A stretch of DNA of 64,000 bases, taken from positions 1 through 64,000 of the forward strand of contig JAFYCS010000018.1 of assembly GCA_017539565.1 (NCBI GenBank), in the 5' to 3' direction. Shown one piece after another: positions 1 to 9,905 of this stretch (its first letter is position 1; every line of letters starts with the position of its first letter). The notes below the pieces were generated by a model. It was given only the letters and a program-made list of their open reading frames with translations. It made no database searches and was not told the origin of the DNA. This stretch comes from Lachnospiraceae bacterium (GTDB lineage: Bacteria; Bacillota; Clostridia; Lachnospirales; Lachnospiraceae). The position numbers were made by a program, and so were the translations under genes.

Positions 1-1389
1 TATCTCTTCATCAGAAGCATCCAGGCGGCCGTAACGGATATTATCGGCTATGGTTCCGGAGAAGATAAAGGAATCCTGCAGCATTATGCCCATCTGGGAT
101 CTCAGGGATTTTAATGTCACCTTCGATATATCCTGCCCGTCGATCAGTATCTGCCCCTTATCCAGATTATAGAACCTGGAGATAAGGCTCACGATGGTGC
201 TCTTTCCCGCGCCGGTAGGACCTACCAGAGCCACGCTCTCTCCGGGGTTTACGCTAAAGGATACGTTATGCAGCACTTCCTTGCCCTTCTCATAGGAGAA
301 GGATACGTTCTTAAATTCCACCTTACCGCTGTTCTTATCTGCGCGCATATCCTTCATCTCTATGGCGTCCGGAGCATCGTCAACGGTAACGGGCTCATCC
401 ATGGTCTCAAAGATACGCTCAAGATATGCGATGTTGTTGATAAAGTTATTGAATATATTTCCAAGGTTCATGATGGGCTGCCAGAATCGTGAAGCATATC
501 CGGATATGGCCACTATGGTTCCCAGGCTTTCATGGCCCTGTCCGAAGATCAGAAGGCCAAACAGGAAGATGGCTGCACGTACCAGAACCGATATGGTATC
601 GATGCCGGGCCATACAAGCGTGATATAGCTGACGGCCTTGAACCATGCACTCCTGCAGCGCTCGGAGAGTTCACGGAAGATCTCCGCATTCTCATCCTCA
701 CGGGCGAATATCTGGGTGATACGCGCACCTACTATATTCTCCTGAAGGTAAGCATTCAGGTTGGAGTTTTTATTTGACACATCCTGCCATGCCTTACGCT
801 GCTTGTTCTTTATCCAGAACATGAACACCATAAGTATGGGCACACCTGCCAGCACTACAAGTGAGAGTTTCACATCCACCAGGAACATGAACACCACGAT
901 GAACACCAGGTTTAATATCTCAAGGATAACGTTGATCAGACCGTTGCTCAGCATATCCGATACAGAGTTCACGTAGTTTACCACGCGGATCAGTATCTTT
1001 CCGTGGGGCCTGTCATCATAATACTGGAACGGCAGCTTCTGCAGATGCGAAAAAATGTCACCGCGGATATTATAGATGATGTTCTGGCTCACCCTGGTCA
1101 TCACACGGGAACGGACCGTGGTAAAGATAACACTTAACAGATACGCGCCGAACAATAGTCCCGCCAGCATATACAGCTGGTTCATATCCTTATTGGGTAC
1201 GGCAACATCCAGCGCCTGCTTTGTGATCATGGGCGCCAGCAGCATGGTTATACCGCCAAGGGCCGAAAGGATCAGCGCAACTATCATCTGGGCCGCATAC
1301 TTTTTGATATATACGAATGCCCTGAGGAGATGCTTTATATTAAAGGGTGTTTCAAGTACTTCGTCTTCCCTGTACGTATTTCTTCTCAT
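1..1389 (-). CDS. ABC exporter half-transporter, fused TM and ATPase domains (partial, 3' end outside window)
   Basis: This reads as 463 codons without a stop before the left edge, so the C-terminus is missing. The N-terminal 330 or so residues are a six-helix exporter-type membrane domain. The ATPase domain follows, with Walker A GPTGAGKST and a Q-loop region (GIMLQDSFIFSGT); signature and Walker B lie beyond the window. Its ATG (1387-1389) overlaps the TGA of the upstream exporter gene by one base, so the two are translationally coupled and almost certainly form a heterodimeric multidrug or lipid exporter in the cytoplasmic membrane. The substrate cannot be told from sequence. Confidence 0.93.
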   Translation of the reverse strand, partial: MRRNTYREDEVLETPFNIKHLLRAFVYIKKYAAQMIVALILSALGGITMLLAPMITKQALDVAVPNKDMNQLYMLAGLLFGAYLLSVIFTTVRSRVMTRVSQNIIYNIRGDIFSHLQKLPFQYYDDRPHGKILIRVVNYVNSVSDMLSNGLINVILEILNLVFIVVFMFLVDVKLSLVVLAGVPILMVFMFWIKNKQRKAWQDVSNKNSNLNAYLQENIVGARITQIFAREDENAEIFRELSERCRSAWFKAVSYITLVWPGIDTISVLVRAAIFLFGLLIFGQGHESLGTIVAISGYASRFWQPIMNLGNIFNNFINNIAYLERIFETMDEPVTVDDAPDAIEMKDMRADKNSGKVEFKNVSFSYEKGKEVLHNVSFSVNPGESVALVGPTGAGKSTIVSLISRFYNLDKGQILIDGQDISKVTLKSLRSQMGIMLQDSFIFSGTIADNIRYGRLDASDEEI

Positions 1390-3233
1390 CACGCCACCTC
1401 GCTTCCCATCTGCAGATTAACAAGCTCTGCATAATATCCGCCTTTGGCGATCAGTTCCTCATGGGTACCCTGCTCGGCTATCTCACCGTTTTTAAGGATC
1501 AGGATATTATCCGCATCCTTTGTGGTGGATATTCTCTGGGCGATGATTATCTTGGTACAGTCAAAGTCAAGCTCTTTTAAGCTGTGCTGTATCTGCTTCT
1601 CGGTCTCAAGATCCACTGCCGAGGTGGTATCATCAAGTATAAGTATCGAAGGCTTTACAGCCAGTGCCCTGGCCAGGGATATGCGCTGCTTCTGTCCGCC
1701 GGACAAGCCTACACCACGCTCACCCACTATGGTCTCATACCCTTCGGGCATCCTTGCGATGAACTCATCCGCTGCAGAATATCTTGCAAAACGCACTACT
1801 TCTTCCCTGCTTATATTGCCGTCACCATACGCGATGTTACCGTCTATGGTATCGGAATAGAGCAATACGTCCTGGGTGGCAAGGCCGATGCTTCCTCGCA
1901 GATCTTTAAGATGCAGATCCTTTACATTGATATCATCCACCAGCACTTCACCTTCCGTAGGCTCATAAAAACGGGGGATCAGATGGATAAGCGAAGTCTT
2001 GCCGCAGCCGGTCTCGCCCATTATAGCTATGGTCTGCCCCGGCTCAGCGGTAAATGAAATATTTTTAAGAACCGGCAGGTTTCCGTCTTCGTACTGGAAG
2101 CTTACGTTCTTAAATTCCACTTTACCCTTGAAACGTTCCGGATGATCGATGGCATCCTCACTGTCCATTATCTCTGCCTTCGCATAATAGATATCCATGA
2201 CCTTTGCCGAAGCTGCTGCAAAACGCTGGAATTCGTTCATGATATTACCAAGCTGTCTCATGGGATTGGCAATGGCCCAGGTAAGGCCTGAGAAAGCTAC
2301 ATACTGGCCCATGGTGATCTCCCCTGCGATAAGGAAGCCGCCGCCCATTACCAGCAGGATCAGGCCCAGTAAGTTTGCAAATGATTCAATATAGGGATAA
2401 TATCGCAGCCAGGTAAAGGCAGTCTGTATATTGGTCTCGCGGTAATCGGAATTGCTCTTGTCGAACTGCTCTATCTCATAGTCTTCCCTTGCGAATGCCT
2501 TGACCACACGGTTACCGGAGATATTCTCCTGGGCGATGGTGTTCATGTTCGCCAGCTTTTCACGAAGCAGTCTGTGCTGGGGCGCAACTTTATTCTTAAA
2601 GAGTATGATGATACCGAAGATAAAGGGTGCCACAGCCAAAAGCGCAAGTGCAAGCCGCCAGTCCATCATAAAGAAATATATGGATACAGAACCCACCAGG
2701 ACAAATGCTTCCACTATCATCCTTATGACCCATGCCAGCATATGACGCACGGCATCAAGGTCGCCGGTGACCCTGGTCATCAGATCGCCGGTACGGTAGG
2801 TGTTGTAGAACTTCATATCCTGACGCTGTATCTTGTCAAAAAGGATATTACGTACACGGTAGAGCACCTTCTGTGAAACATACTCATAGGTCATGCAGTC
2901 GCAATAGACGATCACGACACGTATGATAGTAAGGGCAACCATGGCTATCAGCAGGTTGATAAAAACATCCCTGTGGTTTGCCAGATTCTCCGCCGCATTC
3001 TCACCCGTCAAGAAATCATCAACTATCTTCTGTGAAAAATGAGGAACCACGAGCTGCATGGCGTTATATATCATAGTCCCTATGATGGCTACGATATATA
3101 TGCCTCTTACGCCCTTCATATTCATCCAGAGCCAGGCAATACGGCCCGGTCTTTCGGTCGATTCCTGTGCTTCCTTACGAAGCTCTGCTTCTATACGCTG
3201 CTCTTTTGCTACGTTCAAAGCGGTATCCTCCAT
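1389..3233 (-). CDS. ABC exporter half-transporter with degenerate Walker B (heterodimer partner)
   Basis: A 614-residue exporter with an N-terminal membrane domain (about 40-330) and a C-terminal ATPase domain: Walker A GETGCGKTS, signature LSGGQ, Walker B ILILDD, D-loop SAVD and H-loop region IIIAQR. The residue after the Walker B Asp is Asp, not the catalytic Glu, and the switch position reads AQR rather than AHR. Both changes are typical of the degenerate site in heterodimeric exporters such as the BmrC/BmrD type. It is the first gene of a two-gene operon with the truncated partner. The ATG has no Shine-Dalgarno in front; a GGAGG just inside the frame suits a TTG start at codon 6 (3218), so the N-terminus is uncertain by five residues. 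Confidence 0.93.
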   Translation of the reverse strand: MEDTALNVAKEQRIEAELRKEAQESTERPGRIAWLWMNMKGVRGIYIVAIIGTMIYNAMQLVVPHFSQKIVDDFLTGENAAENLANHRDVFINLLIAMVALTIIRVVIVYCDCMTYEYVSQKVLYRVRNILFDKIQRQDMKFYNTYRTGDLMTRVTGDLDAVRHMLAWVIRMIVEAFVLVGSVSIYFFMMDWRLALALLAVAPFIFGIIILFKNKVAPQHRLLREKLANMNTIAQENISGNRVVKAFAREDYEIEQFDKSNSDYRETNIQTAFTWLRYYPYIESFANLLGLILLVMGGGFLIAGEITMGQYVAFSGLTWAIANPMRQLGNIMNEFQRFAAASAKVMDIYYAKAEIMDSEDAIDHPERFKGKVEFKNVSFQYEDGNLPVLKNISFTAEPGQTIAIMGETGCGKTSLIHLIPRFYEPTEGEVLVDDINVKDLHLKDLRGSIGLATQDVLLYSDTIDGNIAYGDGNISREEVVRFARYSAADEFIARMPEGYETIVGERGVGLSGGQKQRISLARALAVKPSILILDDTTSAVDLETEKQIQHSLKELDFDCTKIIIAQRISTTKDADNILILKNGEIAEQGTHEELIAKGGYYAELVNLQMGSEVA

Positions 3234-3250
3234 GTGTGATATGTAACTGA

Positions 3251-3279
3251 ACTATACTCTATCATCGTATGGTATTCAA
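3251..3279 (-). promoter_or_regulatory. Promoter of the ABC exporter operon
   Basis: The minus strand carries TTGAAT and TATAGT separated by exactly 17 bases. The predicted transcript would start about ten bases before the annotated ATG, leaving a very short leader. Confidence 0.55.
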
Positions 3280-3323
3280 TACTTCTCATATTATGTAAGA
3301 CAGTATATCAGTTTTTGACCTGA

Positions 3324-3384
3324 TAAAAAAAGATCCTTTGTTACGCTCAGGATGATATCCCGAAGCCGCTCACGAAGGATCTTT
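3324..3384 (-). terminator. Repeat-built terminator after the aquaporin gene
   Basis: On the minus strand a 10-bp stem (AAAGATCCTT with AAGGATCTTT) is followed by a T run (3325-3331). The arms and loop are made of two opposed copies of the dispersed AAGATCC...CAGGATGA repeat family, so a repeat appears to serve as the terminator. Confidence 0.6.
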
Positions 3385-3406
3385 AAATATTCTGTTCAGT
3401 TATGGT

Positions 3407-4141
3407 TTATTTCTTCTTTTTGGACTTGGATGATGAAGCCGGAGCTTCTTCACCGCTCTCAAGCCACTTGTAAAGACCTGCGCCTACAGCTGCACCGATC
3501 AAAGGACCGACGATAAATGCAAGAACATTTGAAATGCCCCTTACATCTCCGCTGATAGCTGCTACGATAGCGGGTCCCAAAGATCTGGCGGGGTTAACGG
3601 AGGTACCGGTGATACCGATGGATACGATATGCAGGCCTACAAGTGTAAGACCTATGATAAGTCCTCCGAAAGATCCGTGATTCTGCTTCTTTGATGTAAC
3701 TCCCAGGATAGTAATAACAAATATGCAGGTAGTTACGATCTCGACCAGTATAGCTGCCAGCATCGGTGATGCCGCATCCGCAGGCAGACCGTTACATGCC
3801 ATACCGCCGGTCATATCGGTGATCCCGCCTGATGCAAAGATAGCTGCCAGTATGCCCGAACCGAAAGTTGCGCCAAGTATCTGGGCTATCACATAACCAA
3901 AGAAATCGTTAGTAGTCATCCCACCGTTGATAAGCACTGCCAGTGATACCGCAGGGTTCACATGGCCGCCGGAGATATTACCGAAGCCGTAAGCCATTGC
4001 AACGATAGCAAGCCCGAATGCTAACGCAGTCAGAAGATAACCGCTGCCGTTCTTTGCATCGCACCCGACAAGCATTGCCGTACCGCATCCCATGAACACA
4101 AGGACGAAAGTACCGAAAAATTCCGCTACATACTTCTTCAT
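3407..4141 (-). CDS. aqpZ: Aquaporin, AqpZ-like water channel
   Basis: A 244-residue MIP-family channel with six membrane helices and both half-helix signatures, VNPAVS (NPA 62-64) and SVNPARS (NPA 183-185). The four residues that line the AqpZ selectivity filter are present at matching positions (Phe42, His171, Thr180, Arg186), and Ser rather than Asp follows the second NPAR. This points to a water channel, not a glycerol facilitator. The start is the ATG with AGGAGG eight bases upstream; a longer frame beginning 18 codons earlier has no ribosome binding site. The C-terminus is lysine-rich. It is monocistronic, with its own promoter and terminator. Confidence 0.93.
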   Translation of the reverse strand: MKKYVAEFFGTFVLVFMGCGTAMLVGCDAKNGSGYLLTALAFGLAIVAMAYGFGNISGGHVNPAVSLAVLINGGMTTNDFFGYVIAQILGATFGSGILAAIFASGGITDMTGGMACNGLPADAASPMLAAILVEIVTTCIFVITILGVTSKKQNHGSFGGLIIGLTLVGLHIVSIGITGTSVNPARSLGPAIVAAISGDVRGISNVLAFIVGPLIGAAVGAGLYKWLESGEEAPASSSKSKKKK

Positions 4142-4193
4142 TGTAAAACCCCTCCTCTTTAAATAGTGTATCCCCCAAAACCGGGACGATTTC

Positions 4194-4222
4194 ATTCTAC
4201 TCCATTTAAACAGGATTTACAA
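4194..4222 (-). promoter_or_regulatory. Promoter of the aquaporin gene
   Basis: The minus strand has TTGTAA and TAGAAT with a 17-base spacer, about 50 bases upstream of the aquaporin start. Confidence 0.5.
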
Positions 4223-4236
4223 TAAATAATTTACGG

Positions 4237-4503
4237 TCAACCGTTCTCCATATCTGCCAATGCTTTTTCCAGAGCCTTGGATAACTGGTCGGCACAGGAA
4301 GTGCCCCTGCCGCCACACTGGTTTCCGCGCAGGATATCGGCGATCTCAGATGCAGACTTGCCTTCCGTAAGCCTGCCTATGGCCTTGAGGTTGCCGTTGC
4401 AGCCGCCTTCAAAGACAAGCTCATGAATGCGCTTCTCATCATCAAGCTTAAAATAGATCTTTTTTGAACAGACCCCCTGGGGGGAGTATACATAGCCTTT
4501 CAT
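4237..4503 (-). CDS. TSCPD domain protein (stand-alone, TIGR03905-like)
   Basis: An 88-residue protein made wholly of a TSCPD-type domain. Glycine and cysteine patterns GGCNGNLKA and CGGRGTSCADQL match the small Cys-rich domain also found at the C-terminus of some B12-dependent ribonucleotide reductases. Four cysteines (in GVCSKK, GGCNG, NQCGG, TSCAD) could bind metal or a nucleotide-linked ligand. The function of the stand-alone family is not established. The start lies five bases after the stop of the flippase gene, so the two are co-transcribed. Confidence 0.85.
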   Translation of the reverse strand: MKGYVYSPQGVCSKKIYFKLDDEKRIHELVFEGGCNGNLKAIGRLTEGKSASEIADILRGNQCGGRGTSCADQLSKALEKALADMENG

Positions 4504-4508
4504 TGTTT

Positions 4509-6104
4509 TTACCTCCTTTTAATCATCCTCTTTAATTCAGCCGGTGTCACGGCCTTTAATACTATCAGCATTACTATATACACAGCCATGGCGACCAGCA
4601 TGGATGCTGCCATTGCGATCAGCATCCCGACGAATCCCTTAAGCAGAGTATACACCAGATACGCTGCCATGCCCATAACAAAAGCCGCCTCCAAAGGTTT
4701 AATAAACGAATCTTTCACTCTGAACTTATATCCCGTAAGCTTTACGATGCTTCTGCAGTTGAGTATGCATACAAGCAGCGGGAAGCTCACGTTTCCGATT
4801 ATCAGGGCATATACCCCAAGGTCGGTGAAATACAGACAGCCTGCTACGACAGCCACATGTATCGCCAGCGATATACCCGAATGAACAACCGGAAGACGCA
4901 TGTGATCACAGCCCTGGAGGATCGAAGTGCTGAGTGTTGACAATGCATAAAAGATTACCGCTGTTGAGCCGGTACGCAGAAGCATCACCGCTACTTCCAT
5001 CTTATCCCCCAGTTTCGGGAAAAGCACTCCCATTATAGGCTCCGCCAGGACCGCAAGCCCTATGGCAGACGGTATGGCGACAAGCATGTTTATTTTTATC
5101 ACACTGTCTGTCTTTGCCCTTACCTTATCCTGTTCCCCTCTGGTAAAGGATGCCACTATACTGGGAAGCGTGGCGCTGGCCATGGCCGTAGCTATAGCCG
5201 TAGGGAGATTTATCATCTGGTTATACTGGGTATTGAAAACACCCTGGATCTGGGTAGCCGTGTTCTGATCCACGCCCTTAAAGACCATCAGGTTTCCGTA
5301 GATAAAATCATCCAGGGTATAACCAAGCTGGTAAATGCTCTGGCTGATGATAACGGGAAGCACCGTCAGAAATATCGCCTTCACGAGGAGCTTATGATCC
5401 TCCGCAGGCATATCCCCAAGATCCGGTCCGCCTTCTTTTTTCTTTATCAGCAGCTGCCTTGCGATAAATATAAAGCCAAATAACACAAGAGCCGTTCCTG
5501 CACCGGCCAGGGTCCCAAAGGTTCCTCCCATCGCTCCGTATGCAGCCGCATTTTCACCTGTGGCTATCCCGACAAAATAAGCTGTTGCTGATACACTTAC
5601 CACAGCATTGACTATCTGCTCGATAACCTGCGAGATTGCCGTGGGCACCATGTTCCTGTGTCCCTGGAAAAAGCCCCTGCAGCATCCCAGGACAGCCACC
5701 ACAAATACAGTAGGTGCCAGTACACGCAGCGGCATCTCAAGTCCCTGCTTCTTATAGAAAACCGCCAGCTTTTCTGCCCCAAGATAAAGCGCAACCGATG
5801 CGATAAGTCCTGTACATATCGCAAAAACAAGCGCGTCGTGAAAAAGCCTGTGGGCATTCTTTTTATCGCCTTTGGTCAGGCGTGCACTCATAAGCTTTGA
5901 TATTGCAAGAGGCATACTGTAGGACGAAAGAGTAAGAGCTATGTTATAAAGACCGAAGGCAACAGAATAAAGCCCGTTACCCGTATTTCCCATGATATTG
6001 GCCATGGGGATACGGTAAATGAATCCTATCACTTTACTGATAAGACCGGCTACAGCCAGTATACTGCCCTGAAGGACAAGGTTTTTCTTCAGACGTTCAT
6101 TCAT
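4509..6104 (-). CDS. MurJ/SpoVB-family lipid flippase
   Basis: A 531-residue membrane protein of the MOP superfamily with about 14 helices. The first helix (residues 1-45) carries the family pattern GSILAVAGLISKVIGFIYRIP, typical of the YtgP/SpoVB branch that moves lipid II or related polyprenyl-linked sugars across the membrane in Firmicutes. A charged cytoplasmic loop lies near residues 220-235. The gene overlaps nothing upstream but is separated from the small 68-codon gene by a terminator, so it probably has its own start of transcription. Assignment to MurJ function rather than another flippase of the same branch is by family only. Confidence 0.85.
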   Translation of the reverse strand: MNERLKKNLVLQGSILAVAGLISKVIGFIYRIPMANIMGNTGNGLYSVAFGLYNIALTLSSYSMPLAISKLMSARLTKGDKKNAHRLFHDALVFAICTGLIASVALYLGAEKLAVFYKKQGLEMPLRVLAPTVFVVAVLGCCRGFFQGHRNMVPTAISQVIEQIVNAVVSVSATAYFVGIATGENAAAYGAMGGTFGTLAGAGTALVLFGFIFIARQLLIKKKEGGPDLGDMPAEDHKLLVKAIFLTVLPVIISQSIYQLGYTLDDFIYGNLMVFKGVDQNTATQIQGVFNTQYNQMINLPTAIATAMASATLPSIVASFTRGEQDKVRAKTDSVIKINMLVAIPSAIGLAVLAEPIMGVLFPKLGDKMEVAVMLLRTGSTAVIFYALSTLSTSILQGCDHMRLPVVHSGISLAIHVAVVAGCLYFTDLGVYALIIGNVSFPLLVCILNCRSIVKLTGYKFRVKDSFIKPLEAAFVMGMAAYLVYTLLKGFVGMLIAMAASMLVAMAVYIVMLIVLKAVTPAELKRMIKRR

Positions 6105-6113
6105 TTATCCGCT

Positions 6114-6144
6114 ATACAAAAACAGGGCAGGATGATGCCTGCCC
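6114..6144 (-). terminator. Terminator between the 68-codon gene and the flippase gene
   Basis: On the minus strand GGGGCAGG pairs with CCTGCCC across a six-base loop, followed by TGTTTTTG. Confidence 0.75.
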
Positions 6145-6169
6145 CATAAAACATCACATTCTTTTGGAT

Positions 6170-6376
6170 TCAGCCAAGTGCCTTTTTCTTGTATTCAAGG
6201 CACTCCTCGGGTGTACCTATCTCACGGTATGCCTGCAATTCCTGTAACAGGCTTACGAGATAATCCACATCCTTCTGTCTCATCACGGAATTGGCCGACT
6301 GAACCACACCGGCGCCTTCATCTCCTATGGCAAGTGAATCCATTAATATTTTCAGTTCATCTTTAGTATCAGCCAT
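6170..6376 (-). CDS. Small conserved-type hypothetical protein, 68 aa
   Basis: A short acidic helical protein with no membrane segment. GGGAGG sits seven bases before the ATG and an intrinsic terminator follows, so it is very probably translated. The C-terminal text YREIGTPEECLEYKKKA resembles the tail of many small proteins of Firmicutes phages and integrated elements (EIGTPEEC motif), but nothing phage-like is next to it. No function can be assigned. Confidence 0.6.
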   Translation of the reverse strand: MADTKDELKILMDSLAIGDEGAGVVQSANSVMRQKDVDYLVSLLQELQAYREIGTPEECLEYKKKALG

Positions 6377-6452
6377 AATAACCTCCCGTGAAGAAAAATC
6401 TTTGCAAATTATACCATGACAGGACCGCTTTTGTCCATAAGTAAATTACTTA

Positions 6453-7130
6453 TCAGGTATACAGATTGGCTTTTGCCGCTGCGGTAAGACCTGCTCTCTG
6501 GTCATAGAAAAGCGCACTTGCCACGGAACCCTTTGTCACATACCAGCGGTCACTGCCGTCAAATCTGGATAATTCGATGTTTACCTGATTGCCTGCCGCA
6601 TTGCTCTTTACCCAGTATACGATATTGAGACGTCCCAGCTGCTGCAGACTCTGCTGGTTAAGCGTATCCGTATTAGGCTGGTTAAAATGCAGATCAACTG
6701 CCAGGGGCTGTGCGGGATGGAAACCGTTATCTGCTACCGCTCCGTTAAAATATGCCCTGGGAAGCCAGCGGTAATCATCATCTTTAAGACGGTCGTTCAT
6801 ATAGGTATCCCAGCCGCCGCGTCCGCTTCCGCCGCCCTCTGTAAATCCGCGTCCGAAGGGCTCAAGGTCTGCAAAAAGATATTTCATCATGCTGATGCCC
6901 GTATCATAATCAGCTGTAAGTGCCATTACCGCATATACATAATATGCCGCAACACTGCCGGGATCTGATACATTCACGGCAGCCTTAAGCTCCTCGAGAT
7001 TCTCTACAGGCTTAACTTCCATACGCCTGTCACCCTTCCATGATGCATCGAGTGCCAATCCCCCTGCTGCTCCCGCAACTGCTGAAGCAACATCATTTAC
7101 AGAACTCATCATTTTGTCAAAAAGTCCCAT
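6453..7130 (-). CDS. Hypothetical protein, 225 aa
   Basis: I do not recognise this family with certainty. The protein begins with a small hydrophobic Ala/Gly-rich segment (residues 12-27) and continues as a soluble domain with GRGFTEGGGSGRGGWD near the middle and a W-V-T-K-G-S motif near the end. The start is the ATG preceded by AGGAGG; an upstream in-frame extension is translation of a dispersed repeat (its text VILSAAKDL is the repeat read as protein) and should not be included. It follows the ATP synthase operon in the same direction but with a repeat in between, so co-transcription is possible and a functional link unproven. Confidence 0.65.
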   Translation of the reverse strand: MGLFDKMMSSVNDVASAVAGAAGGLALDASWKGDRRMEVKPVENLEELKAAVNVSDPGSVAAYYVYAVMALTADYDTGISMMKYLFADLEPFGRGFTEGGGSGRGGWDTYMNDRLKDDDYRWLPRAYFNGAVADNGFHPAQPLAVDLHFNQPNTDTLNQQSLQQLGRLNIVYWVKSNAAGNQVNIELSRFDGSDRWYVTKGSVASALFYDQRAGLTAAAKANLYT

Positions 7131-7151
7131 TTTTTTACCTCCTCTTTTTAT

Positions 7152-7179
7152 AAGATCCTTCGCTGCGCTCAGGATGACA
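7152..7179. repeat. Dispersed palindromic repeat copy
   Basis: A clean copy of the family: AAGATCCTTCGCTGCGCTCA followed by GGATGACA. The core ATCCT...AGGAT can fold back. It fills the gap between atpC and the 225-residue gene. Confidence 0.7.
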
Positions 7180-7191
7180 TACAATTAAAGA

Positions 7192-8993
<1,802 letters not shown>

Positions 8994-9905
8994 CTATTTT
9001 TCCTCCATACGCTGCCCGGCTTTCTTAAGCCTGCGCATCCTCTGCGCCTTGGCTCCGGCAGATACCTCAGTGATCTGCTGGGTTATGGCAGCCTGTCTTA
9101 CCCTGTTATATTCCTTCTTAAGCTTTGTGAGCAGTTCCTCCGCATTACGGTTTGCATTGCTCATGGCATTCATACGTGAGTTCTGTTCGGCGGAAAAAGA
9201 ATCCACCAGTGCGCCGTATACAAATCCCGCTACATAGGACGGTATCATCGAATCCAGCACCGCTGTAGGTGAAGGATCAAAACGGTATTCCTTATCGGAG
9301 CGCTCTGCCCCCCGCAGGAAATCCTTACGCGAAAACGGCAGGATCCTCGTCATGCGGACAGCGCAGTTTAATTCACTCTCCATATCGCTGTATATGACCG
9401 TGATCTCATCAGCCCTTCCGCTGTCATACTCCTCCAGAAGCAGTGAGGAAATCTCCCTTGCCCTCTGAAACGTGGGATCCTGTGCCGAATAGTAAAAGGT
9501 CTCTTCGATGGGCCCCTTATGTTTCCTGAAATATCTGCGTCCGTAATCTCCCACTACATACAGGCGGACATTCCTGTGTTTCTTCATCTCCTCCTCGGCT
9601 GCACGTATCACATTGTGATTGTAGCCTCCGGCCAGTCCCCTGTCGGCAGTAATGACTAAAAAAGCATGTTTTCTGATCTCTCTGGTACGGTCCTTCGGAT
9701 AAAAATAATGGGAATCCACATCCGTGGTGCTCTGGAAAATGCGTTTGATCTCGTTGTCAGTGGCATCAAAATAAGGTCTTGTCTTAGCCAGCCCTTCTTT
9801 CGCCTTCCTGAGCTTTGCGGAAGATATCAGATACATGGCATTGGTGATCTTTTTTGTATTACGTACACTGTCTATACGTCCTTTTATCTCTCTTGCATTT
9901 GCCAT
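8994..9905 (-). CDS. atpG: ATP synthase gamma subunit
   Basis: A 303-residue gamma subunit, the central shaft of F1. The N-terminal helix (REIKGRIDSVRNTKKIT) and the C-terminal helix (SRMNAMSNANRNAEELL) are the conserved coiled pair; the middle Rossmann-like part contains VITADRGLAGGYN. The start overlaps the end of atpA by 22 bases. A lysine/arginine-rich tail of about 20 residues extends past the usual end. Confidence 0.95.
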   Translation of the reverse strand: MANAREIKGRIDSVRNTKKITNAMYLISSAKLRKAKEGLAKTRPYFDATDNEIKRIFQSTTDVDSHYFYPKDRTREIRKHAFLVITADRGLAGGYNHNVIRAAEEEMKKHRNVRLYVVGDYGRRYFRKHKGPIEETFYYSAQDPTFQRAREISSLLLEEYDSGRADEITVIYSDMESELNCAVRMTRILPFSRKDFLRGAERSDKEYRFDPSPTAVLDSMIPSYVAGFVYGALVDSFSAEQNSRMNAMSNANRNAEELLTKLKKEYNRVRQAAITQQITEVSAGAKAQRMRRLKKAGQRMEEK

